Assembly (NCBI RefSeq): GCF_029168335.1
Contig: NZ_JARGYC010000005.1
Location: forward strand, 56,832 to 120,831
DNA length: 64,000 nt
Direction: 5' to 3'
Origin: Psychromarinibacter sediminicola
GTDB lineage: Bacteria; Pseudomonadota; Alphaproteobacteria; Rhodobacterales; Rhodobacteraceae
Under the pieces are notes generated by a model that did not search any database, was not told the DNA's origin, and worked only from the letters and a program-made list of their open reading frames with translations. Both the position numbers and the translations under genes were made by a program. Below, in pieces: positions 55,145 through 63,257 of the stretch. Positions within the stretch are counted from its first letter, which is position 1. Each line of letters starts with the position of its first letter.

Positions 55145-56314
55145 TCAGGCGCTCTGCCAGCGGCCCTCGAAATCCTCCGGCACCAGCAGGACATCGCGGT
55201 CGAGATCGGTGACCCGGCGTCGGCCGCAGAGCGCCATCGACACGTCGAGCTCCTTGCGGATCACCTCCAGCGCCGCGGTCACGCCCTTCTGCCCCATCGC
55301 GCCCAGCCCGTAGACGAAGGCGCGGCCGATATAGGTGCCCTTGGCCCCCATCGCCAGCGCCTTCAGCACGTCCTGGCCGGAGCGGATGCCGCTGTCGAGA
55401 TGCACCTCGACCTTGTCGCCGACAGCGTCGAGGATCGACGGCAGCACGCGGATCGAGGACAGCGCGCCGTCGAGCTGGCGGCCGCCGTGGTTCGACACGA
55501 CGATCGCGTCGGCGCCGACATCGGCGGCCATCTTCGCATCCTCGGCGTCGAGGATGCCCTTGAGGATCAGCGGGCCGTCCCACAGCCGCTTGATCTCCTT
55601 CACCTTCTCCCAGTCGAGCGCCGGATCGAAGCTTTCCGCCGTCCAGGACATCAGCGACGACAGGTTCGACACGCCTTTCGCGTGGCCGACGATATTGCCG
55701 AAGCTGCGGCGCGGCGTCTTCATCATCGCCATGCCCCAGGCCCATTTGGTCGACAGGTCCAGAAGGTTGGCCGGCGTCGGTTTCAGCGGGATGGTCAGGC
55801 CGTTCTTGTGGTCCCTGTGCCGCTGGCCCAGGATCTGCAGATCGAGGGTCAGCACCAGGGCCGAGCATTTCGCCGCCTTCGCGCGCTCGATCAGGCGGAC
55901 GACGAAGTCCCAGTCGCGCATGACGTAGAGCTGGAACCAGAACGGCTTGTCGACATGTTCGGCCACGTCCTCGATGGAGCAGACCGACATCGTCGACAGG
56001 GTGAACTGCGTGCCGAAGGCATGCGCCGCGCGGCAGGCGAGGATCTCGCCGTCGGCCCATTGCATCCCGGTCGAGCCGACGGGCGCCAGCGCCACGGGCA
56101 TCGACACGTCCTGGCCGATCATCGTGCTCTCCGTCGACCGGCCGGTCATGTCGACCGCGACGCGCTGCCGCAGGCGGATGTCGTCGAAATCCGAGGAGTT
56201 CTCGCGGAAGGTCTGTTCCGTCCAGCTGCCGGATTCGCAGTAGTCGTAGAACATCTTCGGCACCCGGTGGCGATAGATGCGCTTGAGGTCCTCGATTTCG
56301 GTGATGACGGGCAT
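55145..56314 (-). CDS. lldD: FMN-dependent alpha-hydroxy-acid dehydrogenase (L-lactate dehydrogenase type)
   Basis: 389 residues from ATG 56314; the frame runs far upstream antisense to hisA and hisF, which is not coding. YDYCESGSWTEQTF near 23-36, APVGSTGMQWADGE near 77-90, FQLYVMRDWDF near 126 and the active-site SNHGGRQLDG near 276-285 (catalytic His) are characteristic. Oxidises L-lactate or a similar 2-hydroxy acid to the keto acid, passing electrons to the respiratory chain at the membrane. No lactate permease is adjacent. Confidence 0.9.
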   Translation of the reverse strand: MPVITEIEDLKRIYRHRVPKMFYDYCESGSWTEQTFRENSSDFDDIRLRQRVAVDMTGRSTESTMIGQDVSMPVALAPVGSTGMQWADGEILACRAAHAFGTQFTLSTMSVCSIEDVAEHVDKPFWFQLYVMRDWDFVVRLIERAKAAKCSALVLTLDLQILGQRHRDHKNGLTIPLKPTPANLLDLSTKWAWGMAMMKTPRRSFGNIVGHAKGVSNLSSLMSWTAESFDPALDWEKVKEIKRLWDGPLILKGILDAEDAKMAADVGADAIVVSNHGGRQLDGALSSIRVLPSILDAVGDKVEVHLDSGIRSGQDVLKALAMGAKGTYIGRAFVYGLGAMGQKGVTAALEVIRKELDVSMALCGRRRVTDLDRDVLLVPEDFEGRWQSA

Positions 56315-56416
56315 GCGGTTCCTCCCCCCGGGCAGACGGCATCCTTGGTTAGCAGGGGCACCCGTCGGTGACAATGTGCTGGACACGGGTCCGCGGCGTC
56401 GTAGGTGGCTGCGGCG

Positions 56417-57190
56417 ATGAGCATCATCTGGATCGGCATACTGGCGAGCCTCGGGGCGGGGCTGATGACCGGCGCGGGGGCGGTGCCCGTGCTGTTCGGC
56501 CGCAGCGTGTCGCAGCGGGCGAACGACGCCTTCCTCGGGTTTGCCGCCGGGGTGATGCTGTCGGCTTCCTACTTCTCGCTGATCCTGCCGGGGATCGAGG
56601 CGGCGGAGGGGCTCTACGACAGCGTGCTCGCCGCGGCCGCGATCGCGGCGGCGGGCATCGCGCTGGGCGCCGTGGCGGTGGCGGCGCTGAATGCCTGGGT
56701 GCCGCACCGGCATTTCGTGGCCGGGCCCGAGGGCGGCGATCCGGGCAAGCTGGCGAAGATCTGGCTGTTCATCATCGCCATCACCATCCACAACTTCCCC
56801 GAGGGCCTGGCCGTCGGCGTGGGCTTCGGCGGCGGCGACGTCGCGAACGGCATGTCGCTGGCCACCGGCATCGGGCTGCAGAACGCGCCCGAGGGGCTGG
56901 CCGTGGCGCTGGCGCTGCGCGGGCAGGGCTATTCCCGGTGGCGCAGCTTCGGCGTCGCGCTGGCCACGGGACTGGTGGAGCCGGTGGGCGGCGCGCTTGG
57001 CGTGACGCTGGTGCATCTGTCGCAGCACGTCCTGCCCTGGGGGCTGGGCTTTGCCGCGGGCGCGATGCTTTACATCATCAGCCACGAGATCATCCCCGAG
57101 ACGCACCGGTCCGGCCATCAGGCGGCGGCGACGACCGGGCTGATTCTGGGGCTGATCCTGATGATGATGCTGGACGTGACCTTGGGCTGA
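56417..57190 (+). CDS. ZIP family divalent metal transporter
   Basis: 257 residues from ATG 56417 (GTG 56405 is also in frame). About eight membrane helices; HNFPEGLAVGVGFGGG near 119-134 and IGLQNAPEGLAVAL near 147-160 are the metal-binding helices 4 and 5 of ZIP proteins. A ZupT-like role in zinc or iron entry is likely. hisA follows 69 bp downstream on the same strand. Confidence 0.88.
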   Translation: MSIIWIGILASLGAGLMTGAGAVPVLFGRSVSQRANDAFLGFAAGVMLSASYFSLILPGIEAAEGLYDSVLAAAAIAAAGIALGAVAVAALNAWVPHRHFVAGPEGGDPGKLAKIWLFIIAITIHNFPEGLAVGVGFGGGDVANGMSLATGIGLQNAPEGLAVALALRGQGYSRWRSFGVALATGLVEPVGGALGVTLVHLSQHVLPWGLGFAAGAMLYIISHEIIPETHRSGHQAAATTGLILGLILMMMLDVTLG

Positions 57191-57259
57191 GCGGCTGTGG
57201 CCTTGGCAACCGGCGCCGCGCGTGGCAAGGAGCGGCCGCCATTGCCCCGGAGACCCGCC

Positions 57260-57982
57260 ATGATCCTGTTCCCCGCCATCGACCTGAAGGACGGCCAGTG
57301 CGTACGCCTCTTGCGCGGCGAGATGGCGGCGGCAACGGTGTTCAACGACGACCCGGCGGCGCAGGCGCGCGCGTTCCAGGTGGCGGGCTGCGAATGGCTG
57401 CACCTCGTCGACCTGAACGGCGCCTTCGCGGGCACGCCGGTCAACGGCGCGGCGGTCGAGGCGATTCTGGCCGCGGTGGACGTGCCGGCGCAGCTGGGCG
57501 GCGGCATCCGCGACATGGCCACCATCGAGACCTGGCTGGACAAGGGGCTCGCGCGGGTGATCCTGGGCACGGTCGCGGTGGAAAAGCCGGAACTGGTGCG
57601 CGAGGCGGCGGCGGCGTTCCCGGGGCAGGTGGCCGTGGGCATCGACGCGCGGGACGGGCGCGTGGCCACCAAGGGCTGGGCCGAGGAGACCGACGTGAAG
57701 GCGACCGAGCTGGCCCAGAGCTTCGAGGATGCGGGCGTGGCCGCCATCATCTACACCGACATCGAGCGCGACGGCGCGATGGGCGGGCCGAACGTGGCGG
57801 CCACGGCGGCGCTGGCGCGGGCCGTCTCGATTCCGGTCATCGCCTCGGGCGGGGTGTCGTCGCTGGACGACCTGCGCGCGCTGCGCGACTGCGGGGCGCC
57901 GCTGGCCGGCGCGATCTCCGGCCGCGCGCTCTATGACGGGGCGATCGACCTGCCGGAGGCGCTGCGCCTGCTGCGCGACTAA
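57260..57982 (+). CDS. hisA: ProFAR isomerase (histidine biosynthesis)
   Basis: 240 residues from ATG 57260 (GGAG upstream). HisA isomerises ProFAR to PRFAR, the substrate of HisF/His[19 protein letters not shown] at the start holds the first catalytic Asp; QLGGGIRD near 77, [13 protein letters not shown] near 167 (second Asp) and [13 protein letters not shown] near 194 complete the half-barrel pattern. Separated from hisF by a DUF302 gene on the opposite strand. Confidence 0.96.
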   Translation: MILFPAIDLKDGQCVRLLRGEMAAATVFNDDPAAQARAFQVAGCEWLHLVDLNGAFAGTPVNGAAVEAILAAVDVPAQLGGGIRDMATIETWLDKGLARVILGTVAVEKPELVREAAAAFPGQVAVGIDARDGRVATKGWAEETDVKATELAQSFEDAGVAAIIYTDIERDGAMGGPNVAATAALARAVSIPVIASGGVSSLDDLRALRDCGAPLAGAISGRALYDGAIDLPEALRLLRD

Positions 57983-57999
57983 CGGCCGCCGCGCCGCGC

Positions 58000-58443
58000 T
58001 CAGCCGCCGGCCGCCGTCGCCGTTATCTTCTCCAGCGCCTTGCGGATCGGCGCGACGGAGGCCGCATCGGCCGCGCCGCCGACCTCCGCGATCATCTCGC
58101 CGGGATCCTGGTAGGCAAGCCAGGTGCCGTCTCCGTCGGTATAGACCAGCACCCGCAGCGGCAGCACCAGCCCGGCCATCGGCGCCTCCCGGATCGCGGG
58201 GGTGCCGAGCCTGGGATTGCCGAAGACGACAAGCTCCATCGGCTGCAACTCCATGCCGACCGTCGCGGCGCCGCCGGCGTGGTCCACCCGCGCGAAGACC
58301 AGCGCCCCGGCGTCTTCCACGGCCACTACCAGCCGGTTGGCCACCTCGGGGACGCTGCCCGAGGCCGCCACCCGCACGATCTCGGCCGCGCGCGCCGCGC
58401 CGGTCAGCGCCAGAACCATCAGCCCCGCCACGATCAACCGCAT
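58000..58443 (-). CDS. exported DUF302 protein
   Basis: 147 residues with a signal peptide (MRLIVAGLMVLALTGAARAA). DUF302 features: VVAVEDAGALVFARVDHAGGA, VVFGNPRLGTP and LPLRVLVYTDGDGTWLAYQDP. The family is of unknown function; periplasmic placement is expected. It interrupts the hisA-hisF series in the opposite direction, so transcription of hisF cannot simply continue from hisA, and it is probably an insertion into an older his operon. Confidence 0.85.
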   Translation of the reverse strand: MRLIVAGLMVLALTGAARAAEIVRVAASGSVPEVANRLVVAVEDAGALVFARVDHAGGAATVGMELQPMELVVFGNPRLGTPAIREAPMAGLVLPLRVLVYTDGDGTWLAYQDPGEMIAEVGGAADAASVAPIRKALEKITATAAGG

Positions 58444-58527
58444 GATCCGTCTCCCTTATTCGTTCCGGCACTGGCGCTCCGGCCGTTTCCGTCATACTAG
58501 ACCGGCAGAGCCGACGGACGAAAGCCC

Positions 58528-59289
58528 ATGCTGAAGACCCGCATCATCCCCTGCCTCGACGTGGCCGACGGCCGCGTGGTCAAGGGCGTCAACTTCGTCG
58601 ACCTGATCGACGCCGGCGACCCGGTGGAGGCCGCGCAGGCCTATGACGCCGCCGGCGCCGACGAGCTGTGCTTTCTCGACATCCACGCCACGCACGAGAA
58701 CCGCGGCACGATGTACGACCTGGCGACGCGCACGGCCGAGCATTGTTTCATGCCGCTGACCATCGGCGGCGGCGTCCGGACGCCCGAGGACGTGAGGAAC
58801 CTGCTGCTCGCGGGGGCCGACAAGGTGTCGTTCAACTCCGCCGCCGTGGCCGACCCGGACGTGCTCGCGCGCGCCGCCGACCGGTTCGGCAGCCAGTGCA
58901 TCGTCTGCGCCATCGACGCCAAGACCGTCGCGCCCGGGCGGTGGGAGATCTTCACCCATGGCGGCCGCCGGCCCACCGGCATCGACGCGGTCGAATTCGC
59001 GAAGACCGTGGCGGAAAAGGGGGCCGGAGAGATCCTCTTGACCTCGATGGACCGGGACGGGACGAAGCAGGGGTTCAACATCCCGCTGACCCGCGCCATC
59101 GCCGACGCGGTGGATATCCCGGTGATCGCCTCGGGCGGCGTCGGCACGCTGGACCACCTGGTCGAGGGCGTGATCGACGGCCACGCCTCGGCCGTGCTCG
59201 CCGCGTCGATCTTCCACTTCGGCACCTATTCCATCGGCGAGGCCAAGGCCCACATGGCCGCCGCCGGCATCCCCGTGAGGCTGACATGA
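58528..59289 (+). CDS. hisF: imidazole glycerol phosphate synthase, cyclase subunit
   Basis: 253 residues. Forms IGP and AICAR from PRFAR and the ammonia delivered by His[21 protein letters not shown] near residues 3-22 carries the catalytic Asp11; [12 protein letters not shown] near 78, [14 protein letters not shown] near 171 (Asp130-type partner region precedes) and [13 protein letters not shown] near 198 fit the family. Overlaps hisE by ATGA. Its HisH partner is encoded 53 kb away. Confidence 0.97.
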   Translation: MLKTRIIPCLDVADGRVVKGVNFVDLIDAGDPVEAAQAYDAAGADELCFLDIHATHENRGTMYDLATRTAEHCFMPLTIGGGVRTPEDVRNLLLAGADKVSFNSAAVADPDVLARAADRFGSQCIVCAIDAKTVAPGRWEIFTHGGRRPTGIDAVEFAKTVAEKGAGEILLTSMDRDGTKQGFNIPLTRAIADAVDIPVIASGGVGTLDHLVEGVIDGHASAVLAASIFHFGTYSIGEAKAHMAAAGIPVRLT

Positions 59290-59600
59290 CCGCGCTGGAG
59301 CGCCTGGCCGCGACCGTCGAGGCCCGCAAGGGCGCCGATCCGGAGACCTCCTGGACAGCGAAGCTGCTGGCGAAAGGCCCGGAGAAATGCGCCGAGAAGT
59401 TCGGCGAGGAAGCGGTGGAGGCAATCGTCGCCGCCGCCAAGGGCGACCGGGACAGCCTCACGGCGGAGGCGGCGGACGTGCTCTATCACTTGCTGGTCAT
59501 GCTGGCCGCACAGGACGTGACGCTGGCCGACGTGCTGACGGAACTGGAGCGCCGGGAAGGCACCTCGGGCCTCACGGAAAAGGCATCGCGCCGCACCTAG
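59286..59600 (+). CDS. hisE: phosphoribosyl-ATP pyrophosphohydrolase
   Basis: 104 residues, the usual size of stand-alone HisE. Hydrolyses PR-ATP to PR-AMP in step 2 of histidine synthesis. The all-helical MazG-like fold is seen in [21 protein letters not shown] (metal-binding Glu residues) and [16 protein letters not shown]. Starts within the hisF stop codon, so translation is coupled. Last gene of the short hisF-hisE unit. Confidence 0.95.
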   Translation: MTALERLAATVEARKGADPETSWTAKLLAKGPEKCAEKFGEEAVEAIVAAAKGDRDSLTAEAADVLYHLLVMLAAQDVTLADVLTELERREGTSGLTEKASRRT

Positions 59601-59832
59601 CGCGCTTCGCGTTCATCAGCATTCACATGAAGCACCCTAACGTCTTGATGTCGCATGCCCGAGGCGCACAAGACCGGTTCCCGCCTTTGTGCGACCTGCT
59701 CCAGCTTCTTCTCGTTACAAATACGCAATCCGGCGGCGCCACACGCGCATCGCCGGGCCCGATGCACCCAACCGAAAAACCGCCCCCACGCACGCAAGAT
59801 CTTGCGCCGCAGGCGCGCCTTTCAACACGGGC
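59601..59832. other. gene-free interval after hisE
   Basis: About 230 bp between convergent hisE and the CoA-binding gene. It contains a degenerate copy of the CTTCTTCTG element (59704-59739, ending CCGGCGGCGCC) and nothing else I recognise. Confidence 0.55.
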
Positions 59833-60306
59833 CTACAGCTTCGAGGAAATCACCCCGGTATTGAATCCGGCCTTGCGCAACTCCCCGAACAGCCGCTGAT
59901 GCTCCATCTTCGGGCAGAGGTTCTGGACCACGTCGCAGCCCCGCGCCTCCGCCGCTGCGGCCGCTTCGGCATTCTCCACCCCGATCTGCATCCAGACGGT
60001 CCGGAGCGCCGGCAGATGCTCCAGCGCCGCGTCCACGATGGGCGGCACGTGTTCCGAGCGGCGGAAGATGTCGACCATGTCCACCTCTGCCTCGGCCGGG
60101 ATCGCGGCGAGGTCCGGCACCACCGTCTCGCCGAACAGCTCGGTGCCGGCATGGCCCGGATTGACCGGAATCACCCGGTAGCCCTTCAGCGACAGGTAGC
60201 GGGCGACGTAGTGGCTGGGCCGCACCGGGTTGGGCGAGACGCCGACGCAGGCGATCACCTTCGTCCGGGTCAGCAGTTGCCTGAGGTAGGGATCGGAATA
60301 GCGCAT
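59833..60306 (-). CDS. CoA-binding domain protein (YccU type)
   Basis: 157 residues, a single Rossmann-like CoA-binding domain: VIACVGVSPNPVRPSHYVARYLSLKGYRVIPVNPG near 17-51, VDMVDIFRRSEHVPPIVDAAL near 75-95, VWMQIGVENAEAAAAAEARGCDVVQNLCP near 104-132. Related to the N-terminal domain of succinyl-CoA synthetase alpha; its role is unknown. The gene starts just downstream of a strong minus-strand terminator, implying its own promoter or partial read-through. Confidence 0.87.
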   Translation of the reverse strand: MRYSDPYLRQLLTRTKVIACVGVSPNPVRPSHYVARYLSLKGYRVIPVNPGHAGTELFGETVVPDLAAIPAEAEVDMVDIFRRSEHVPPIVDAALEHLPALRTVWMQIGVENAEAAAAAEARGCDVVQNLCPKMEHQRLFGELRKAGFNTGVISSKL

Positions 60307-60334
60307 GGGTCCTCCTTACCACAGCGGCCGGACG

Positions 60335-60368
60335 AAAAAAGCGCCCGGGCCTGAAACAGGCCGGGCGC
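60335..60368 (-). terminator. strong intrinsic terminator, minus strand
   Basis: Read on the minus strand: GCGCCCGGCCTG, loop TTT, CAGGCCCGGGCGC, TTTTTTCGTC. It lies 320 nt past the rlmB stop and 30 nt before the next start codon, so it ends either a long rlmB 3' tail or a separate small RNA. Confidence 0.88.
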
Positions 60369-60445
60369 AAGTCACGGAACGAGGGACAGTGAAGTGAACG
60401 CGGATGTTCCGTTTCCACGTTCAACTGAGTATCTAGGAAAGCATT
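60335..60445 (-). ncRNA. candidate small RNA ending at the 60335 terminator
   Basis: An orphan terminator in a 380-bp gene-free gap implies a transcript. On the minus strand GAACG and CGTTC segments (about 60389-60421) can form an internal stem before the terminator. TAGATA (complement of 60431-60436) could be a -10 box, but no good -35 was found, so the 5' end is a guess. Confidence 0.35.
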
Positions 60446-60689
60446 CCGGAAAGAAAAGGTCACGTAATATCGTTGTGACCGGTAGGTAAGCCTCGCAGAC
60501 CCACAGGATGCGCAACGGGCTGTAACCGTGCGAAAAAGCAACATAATATCGGGCCGGACCGGTTTGACCGTTTGATAAAATAATCTCGACCCCGGTCCTG
60601 GGCGGCGCCGAATTCGGCCCGAAAAACAGACGTTTGCGGATTTTTCCCGCGAATTGAACAATGCCTGAGCAACCTCTGGGCGAGACATC

Positions 60690-61487
60690 TCACGCCGATT
60701 CTCCCCGGCGGACGGCGGCATAGAGCGCCACGGCCGCCGCGTTCGACACGTTCAGCGAGCCGAACCCGCCCGCCGCCCCGATCCGGACCAGCGCGTCGCA
60801 GGTCTCGCGCGTCTTGTCCCGCAGCCCCGGGCCCTCGGCCCCCAGCACCAGCCCGACGGGGCCGGTCACGCCGGCGAGCCCGTCCTCCAGGCTGTCCCCG
60901 GCCTCGCCGGCCAGCCCGAGCAGCGTGTAGCCCATCCCCTGCAGCACCTCCATCGTTCGGGCGAGGTTCGCCACCCGCAGGTAGGGCTGCCGTTCCAGCG
61001 CGCCCGACGCCGCCTTGGCCAGCGCCCCGGTCTCGGGTGCGGAATGGCGCGCGGGCGCGATCACCGCGCGGGCGCCGAACACCTCGGCCGAGCGCAGGAT
61101 GGCGCCCACGTTATGCGGGTCGGTCACCCGGTCGAGCAGCACGACGCGCGGCGCGTCCCCGGCCGTGTCGCTGGGCGCGTGGCCGCAGACGTCCTCGGGC
61201 CGGCCCCAGTCGAGCGGCTTCACCTCCAGCGCCGCGCCCTGGTGCACCGAAGCGGGATCGAGCGGGGCGGGGAACTTGCGCGCATCCGCCATCTCGGGCG
61301 CCGGGCCGTGGGCCAGCGCGTCGCCCAGCCGGTCGGCGGCGTTCTTGGTCACGATCAGCCGCAGCTTCTCGCGCGCCGGATTCGTCAGCGCGTCGCGCAC
61401 CGCGTGCAGGCCGAAAAGCCACACGGTTTCCGCGGCGGCGGCGCGGCGGCTGCGTTCCTTGTCGACGACCCATTTGGGTTTCTTCAT
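60690..61487 (-). CDS. rlmB: 23S rRNA (guanosine-2'-O)-methyltransferase RlmB
   Basis: 265 residues from ATG 61487. SpoU-family methyltransferase (trefoil-knot fold) that methylates G2251 of 23S rRNA in E. coli. The substrate-binding N-domain starts LFGLHAVRDALTNP near 24-37; motif 1 DPHNVGAILRSAEVFGA near 123-139, motif 2 VLGAEGPGLR near 214-223 and motif 3 LNVSNAAAVALYA near 244-256 are intact. It is divergent from the tRNA gene at 61566. Confidence 0.93.
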   Translation of the reverse strand: MKKPKWVVDKERSRRAAAAETVWLFGLHAVRDALTNPAREKLRLIVTKNAADRLGDALAHGPAPEMADARKFPAPLDPASVHQGAALEVKPLDWGRPEDVCGHAPSDTAGDAPRVVLLDRVTDPHNVGAILRSAEVFGARAVIAPARHSAPETGALAKAASGALERQPYLRVANLARTMEVLQGMGYTLLGLAGEAGDSLEDGLAGVTGPVGLVLGAEGPGLRDKTRETCDALVRIGAAGGFGSLNVSNAAAVALYAAVRRGESA

Positions 61488-61524
61488 GACATGCGATCCC
61501 CGGAATTTCCCGGGGAAATAACGG

Positions 61525-61553
61525 TTGACGGCACCGGGCGCCACGGCTAATCA
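61525..61553 (+). promoter_or_regulatory. promoter of the tRNA gene
   Basis: TTGACG (61525-61530), 17 bp, TAATCA (61548-61553). The predicted start near 61560 is only about 6 nt before the mature tRNA 5' end, as is common for single tRNA genes. Confidence 0.65.
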
Positions 61554-61565
61554 CCCCTTCGCGTC

Positions 61566-61649
61566 GGGCGACGAGCTGCAAGGTGCGGCAGCGGACTGTA
61601 ACTCCGCCGGGGAGACCCATGCCTGGTTCGATTCCAGGGTCGCCCACCA
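61566..61649 (+). tRNA. tRNA-Tyr-like gene (anticodon GTA), atypical
   Basis: 84 nt with encoded CCA (61647-61649). Acceptor GGGCGAC/GTCGCCC, D-stem GCTG/CGGC, anticodon stem GCGGA/TCCGC with loop CTGTAAC (anticodon 61598-61600 GTA), a 14-nt class II variable arm with GGG/CCC, T-stem CCTGG/CCAGG with loop TTCGATT. Class II size and GTA fit tRNA-Tyr. Odd points are G instead of T at position 8 and a D-loop (CAAGGTG) without the usual A14. It could be the main tRNA-Tyr, a divergent extra copy, or a tRNA partly rebuilt by the adjacent integrated element. Confidence 0.7.
61622..61649 (+). other. probable attachment site (tRNA 3' end)
   Basis: Tyrosine integrases of this type recombine at tRNA 3' ends. 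The T-arm and acceptor end of the tRNA (61622-61649) lie 200 bp before the integrase gene with matching orientation, so they are the likely att core. The second att copy would be outside the window and could not be checked. Confidence 0.5.
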
Positions 61650-61771
61650 ATATCCCCCTCAAGAAAATGCAAAAACGTGCAAAAGCCCTTGTATCGTTGG
61701 CTCAAATGCGTTAGCCGAAAGGTGAAACTTTAGCAGGAAGTGCAATAACGTGCATAGTGTGCAGGCAAATT

Positions 61772-61825
61772 GTTGGTCAACAGACCCCCTGACCAACACG
61801 CTGACCAACAAACGGTGTTGGTCAG
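61772..61825 (+). promoter_or_regulatory. four GTTGGTCAG/CTGACCAAC motifs in the integrase leader
   Basis: GTTGGTCAA (61772-61780), CTGACCAAC (61789-61797), CTGACCAAC (61801-61809), GTTGGTCAG (61817-61825). Neighbours form two hairpins, but either left arm can pair with either right arm. The last ends 15 bp before the ribosome site AAGGAGG (61840-61846). They could be integrase/excisionase arm sites or an RNA switch on integrase translation. Two AACGTGCA repeats lie further upstream (near 61674 and 61747). Confidence 0.5.
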
Positions 61826-61850
61826 CCGGTTCAAGAAGAAGGAGGATGAC

Positions 61851-63056
61851 ATGCTCACCGAATCAAGCATCAAGGCAATCAAGCCAACGGCGAAGCGGAT
61901 GCGTAGAAGCGACGGCGGCGGTTTGTTCGTGGAAGTCGCGCCCGGCGGGCGGAAGCTGTTCAAGCAGACGTTCCGCTACGACGGGAAGCAGTGCCAGGTG
62001 GTCCTAGGTGAGTTTCCGGCGCTCAAACTGGCGAAGGCGCGCACGCTCCGGGAACATGTCAAGTCCGTGCTGGCGGAGGGCGGGGACCCTCGTGAGGAGT
62101 TCAGACTCCGGTCGCCGGTCGGGGCAGGAGTGGACGGGGAAGAAGCACCCCCGGCGTCTCCGCCCGCCACGACCTGGCGCAGTTGGGTGGAAAGATACCT
62201 GGAGAAGCGCAAGCGTGAGAACGCGGCTCCGGCAACCGTCAAGAAGCTGTCCCTGCACGCGGAGAAGACCTACCCCGTGATGGGCGACAAGCCGATCCGG
62301 GACTGCACCTCGCGCGACGTGATCGCGGCCTGCCGCCCCTACGAGGAGGCGGGCAAGCTGAACTCGGCCCACGCCGTCCGCGCTCTCTGCGGCCAGGTCT
62401 TCCGGTTCGCCATCGCCCACGGCGAGGCCGACCACGACCCGGCAACGTCAACAAGGGATGCCATCGCCAGGCCCCAGAACGTCGGCTACCGAGGAATCAC
62501 CGATCCGACGCGGGTCGGCGTACTTATGCGGGCGATCCGGGCTTACACCGGCGAGCCGCAGGTTCGGGCGGCACTCCTGCTCTCTGCCTACTTGTTCCCG
62601 CGCAACGCGGAACTCCGGCAGATGCGGTGGGACCAGATCAGCGGCAGCGTGTGGGAGGTCCCAGCCGAGGCGATGAAGAAGAAGCGCACCCACGTCGTCC
62701 CGCTGCCGAAGCAGGCCCGCCAAGTTCTCGCGTGGATCAAGCCGCTGACCGGCGCGAGCACCCTCGTCCTGCCGTCACGAACTGCGGCCTCGGGGATGCT
62801 GTCGGAGAACACCTTGAACGCCACGCTGCGGCGGCTCGGATTCCCGAAAGAGGAGCATTGCCACCACGGGTTCAGGATCACGGCCTCGACCACGTTGCAC
62901 GAGGCGGGTTGGAACTCAGATTGGATCGAACGCCAGCTTGCGCACGTAGAGGAGAACAAGATCAAAGGCGCCTACAACAAGGCGCTCTACCTGGAGGACC
63001 GGGCGAAGATGATGCAGTGGTACGCGGACTGGCTCGACAAGCAGGAGGTTGCGTAG
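61851..63056 (+). CDS. int: tyrosine-type site-specific integrase
   Basis: 401 residues from ATG 61851, behind a perfect AAGGAGG. N-terminal DUF4102-like arm-binding domain (SIKAIKPTAKRMRRSDGGGLFVEV), a SAM-like core-binding domain near 105-200, then the catalytic domain with Arg251 (FPRNAELRQ), H339-x-x-R342 (HHGFR), His365 (LAHVEE) and nucleophile Tyr375 (GAYNK). All catalytic residues are present, so it looks active. P4-type family; it lies directly after a tRNA, as expected for an island integrase. Confidence 0.95.
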   Translation: MLTESSIKAIKPTAKRMRRSDGGGLFVEVAPGGRKLFKQTFRYDGKQCQVVLGEFPALKLAKARTLREHVKSVLAEGGDPREEFRLRSPVGAGVDGEEAPPASPPATTWRSWVERYLEKRKRENAAPATVKKLSLHAEKTYPVMGDKPIRDCTSRDVIAACRPYEEAGKLNSAHAVRALCGQVFRFAIAHGEADHDPATSTRDAIARPQNVGYRGITDPTRVGVLMRAIRAYTGEPQVRAALLLSAYLFPRNAELRQMRWDQISGSVWEVPAEAMKKKRTHVVPLPKQARQVLAWIKPLTGASTLVLPSRTAASGMLSENTLNATLRRLGFPKEEHCHHGFRITASTTLHEAGWNSDWIERQLAHVEENKIKGAYNKALYLEDRAKMMQWYADWLDKQEVA

Positions 63057-63070
63057 AGACCAAGAGGCTC

Positions 63071-63257
63071 ACGAATAGAGAGGCGGTCAACCAGAGGCGG
63101 CTGATATTGAATGCAGCCGCCTACCGGCTTCTACGCGCGGTTCAGGAAGCAAATCCGGCCAAGGCGCCGCTGAAACGCGCCGAGTTCTCCACTCTGCAGA
63201 CCTGCCTGGTCAAAACCAACGCCCACGTGATCGAAACCGCAACCCAGACCGGCGGGC
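63071..63257 (+). pseudogene. IS1380-type transposase, C-terminal remnant
   Basis: An open stretch translating to TNREAVNQRRLILNAAAYRL and on to LLRAVQEANPAK, FSTLQTCLVKTNAHVIE. The NQ-RL-L-AAAY-LL pattern followed by a T-L-LLK-A-V-E stretch is that of the C-terminal end of IS1380-family transposases. Only about 62 residues remain, without a start, and the frame runs directly into the first CRISPR repeat, so the transposase was cut at that point. Confidence 0.55.

Larger units (their letters stand above)
60307..60689. other. gene-free interval between rlmB and the CoA-binding gene
   Basis: About 380 bp, AT-richer than the surroundings in 60420-60600. It holds a strong minus-strand terminator, a candidate small RNA before it, and a GGTCAC-N11-GTGACC dyad (60459-60481). 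The octamer TAATATCG occurs twice (near 60467 and 60545). No protein gene is supported. Confidence 0.6.

Noticed and set aside
55145..58495. Open frame of 1116 codons on the minus strand, suggesting an N-terminally extended LldD
   Set aside because: The part beyond 56314 is antisense to the ZIP, hisA and hisF genes and shows no domain; LldD has a normal start at 56314.
61566..61649. tmRNA acceptor piece instead of a tRNA
   Set aside because: The sequence has a complete D arm, anticodon arm and variable arm in normal order, so it reads as a tRNA.
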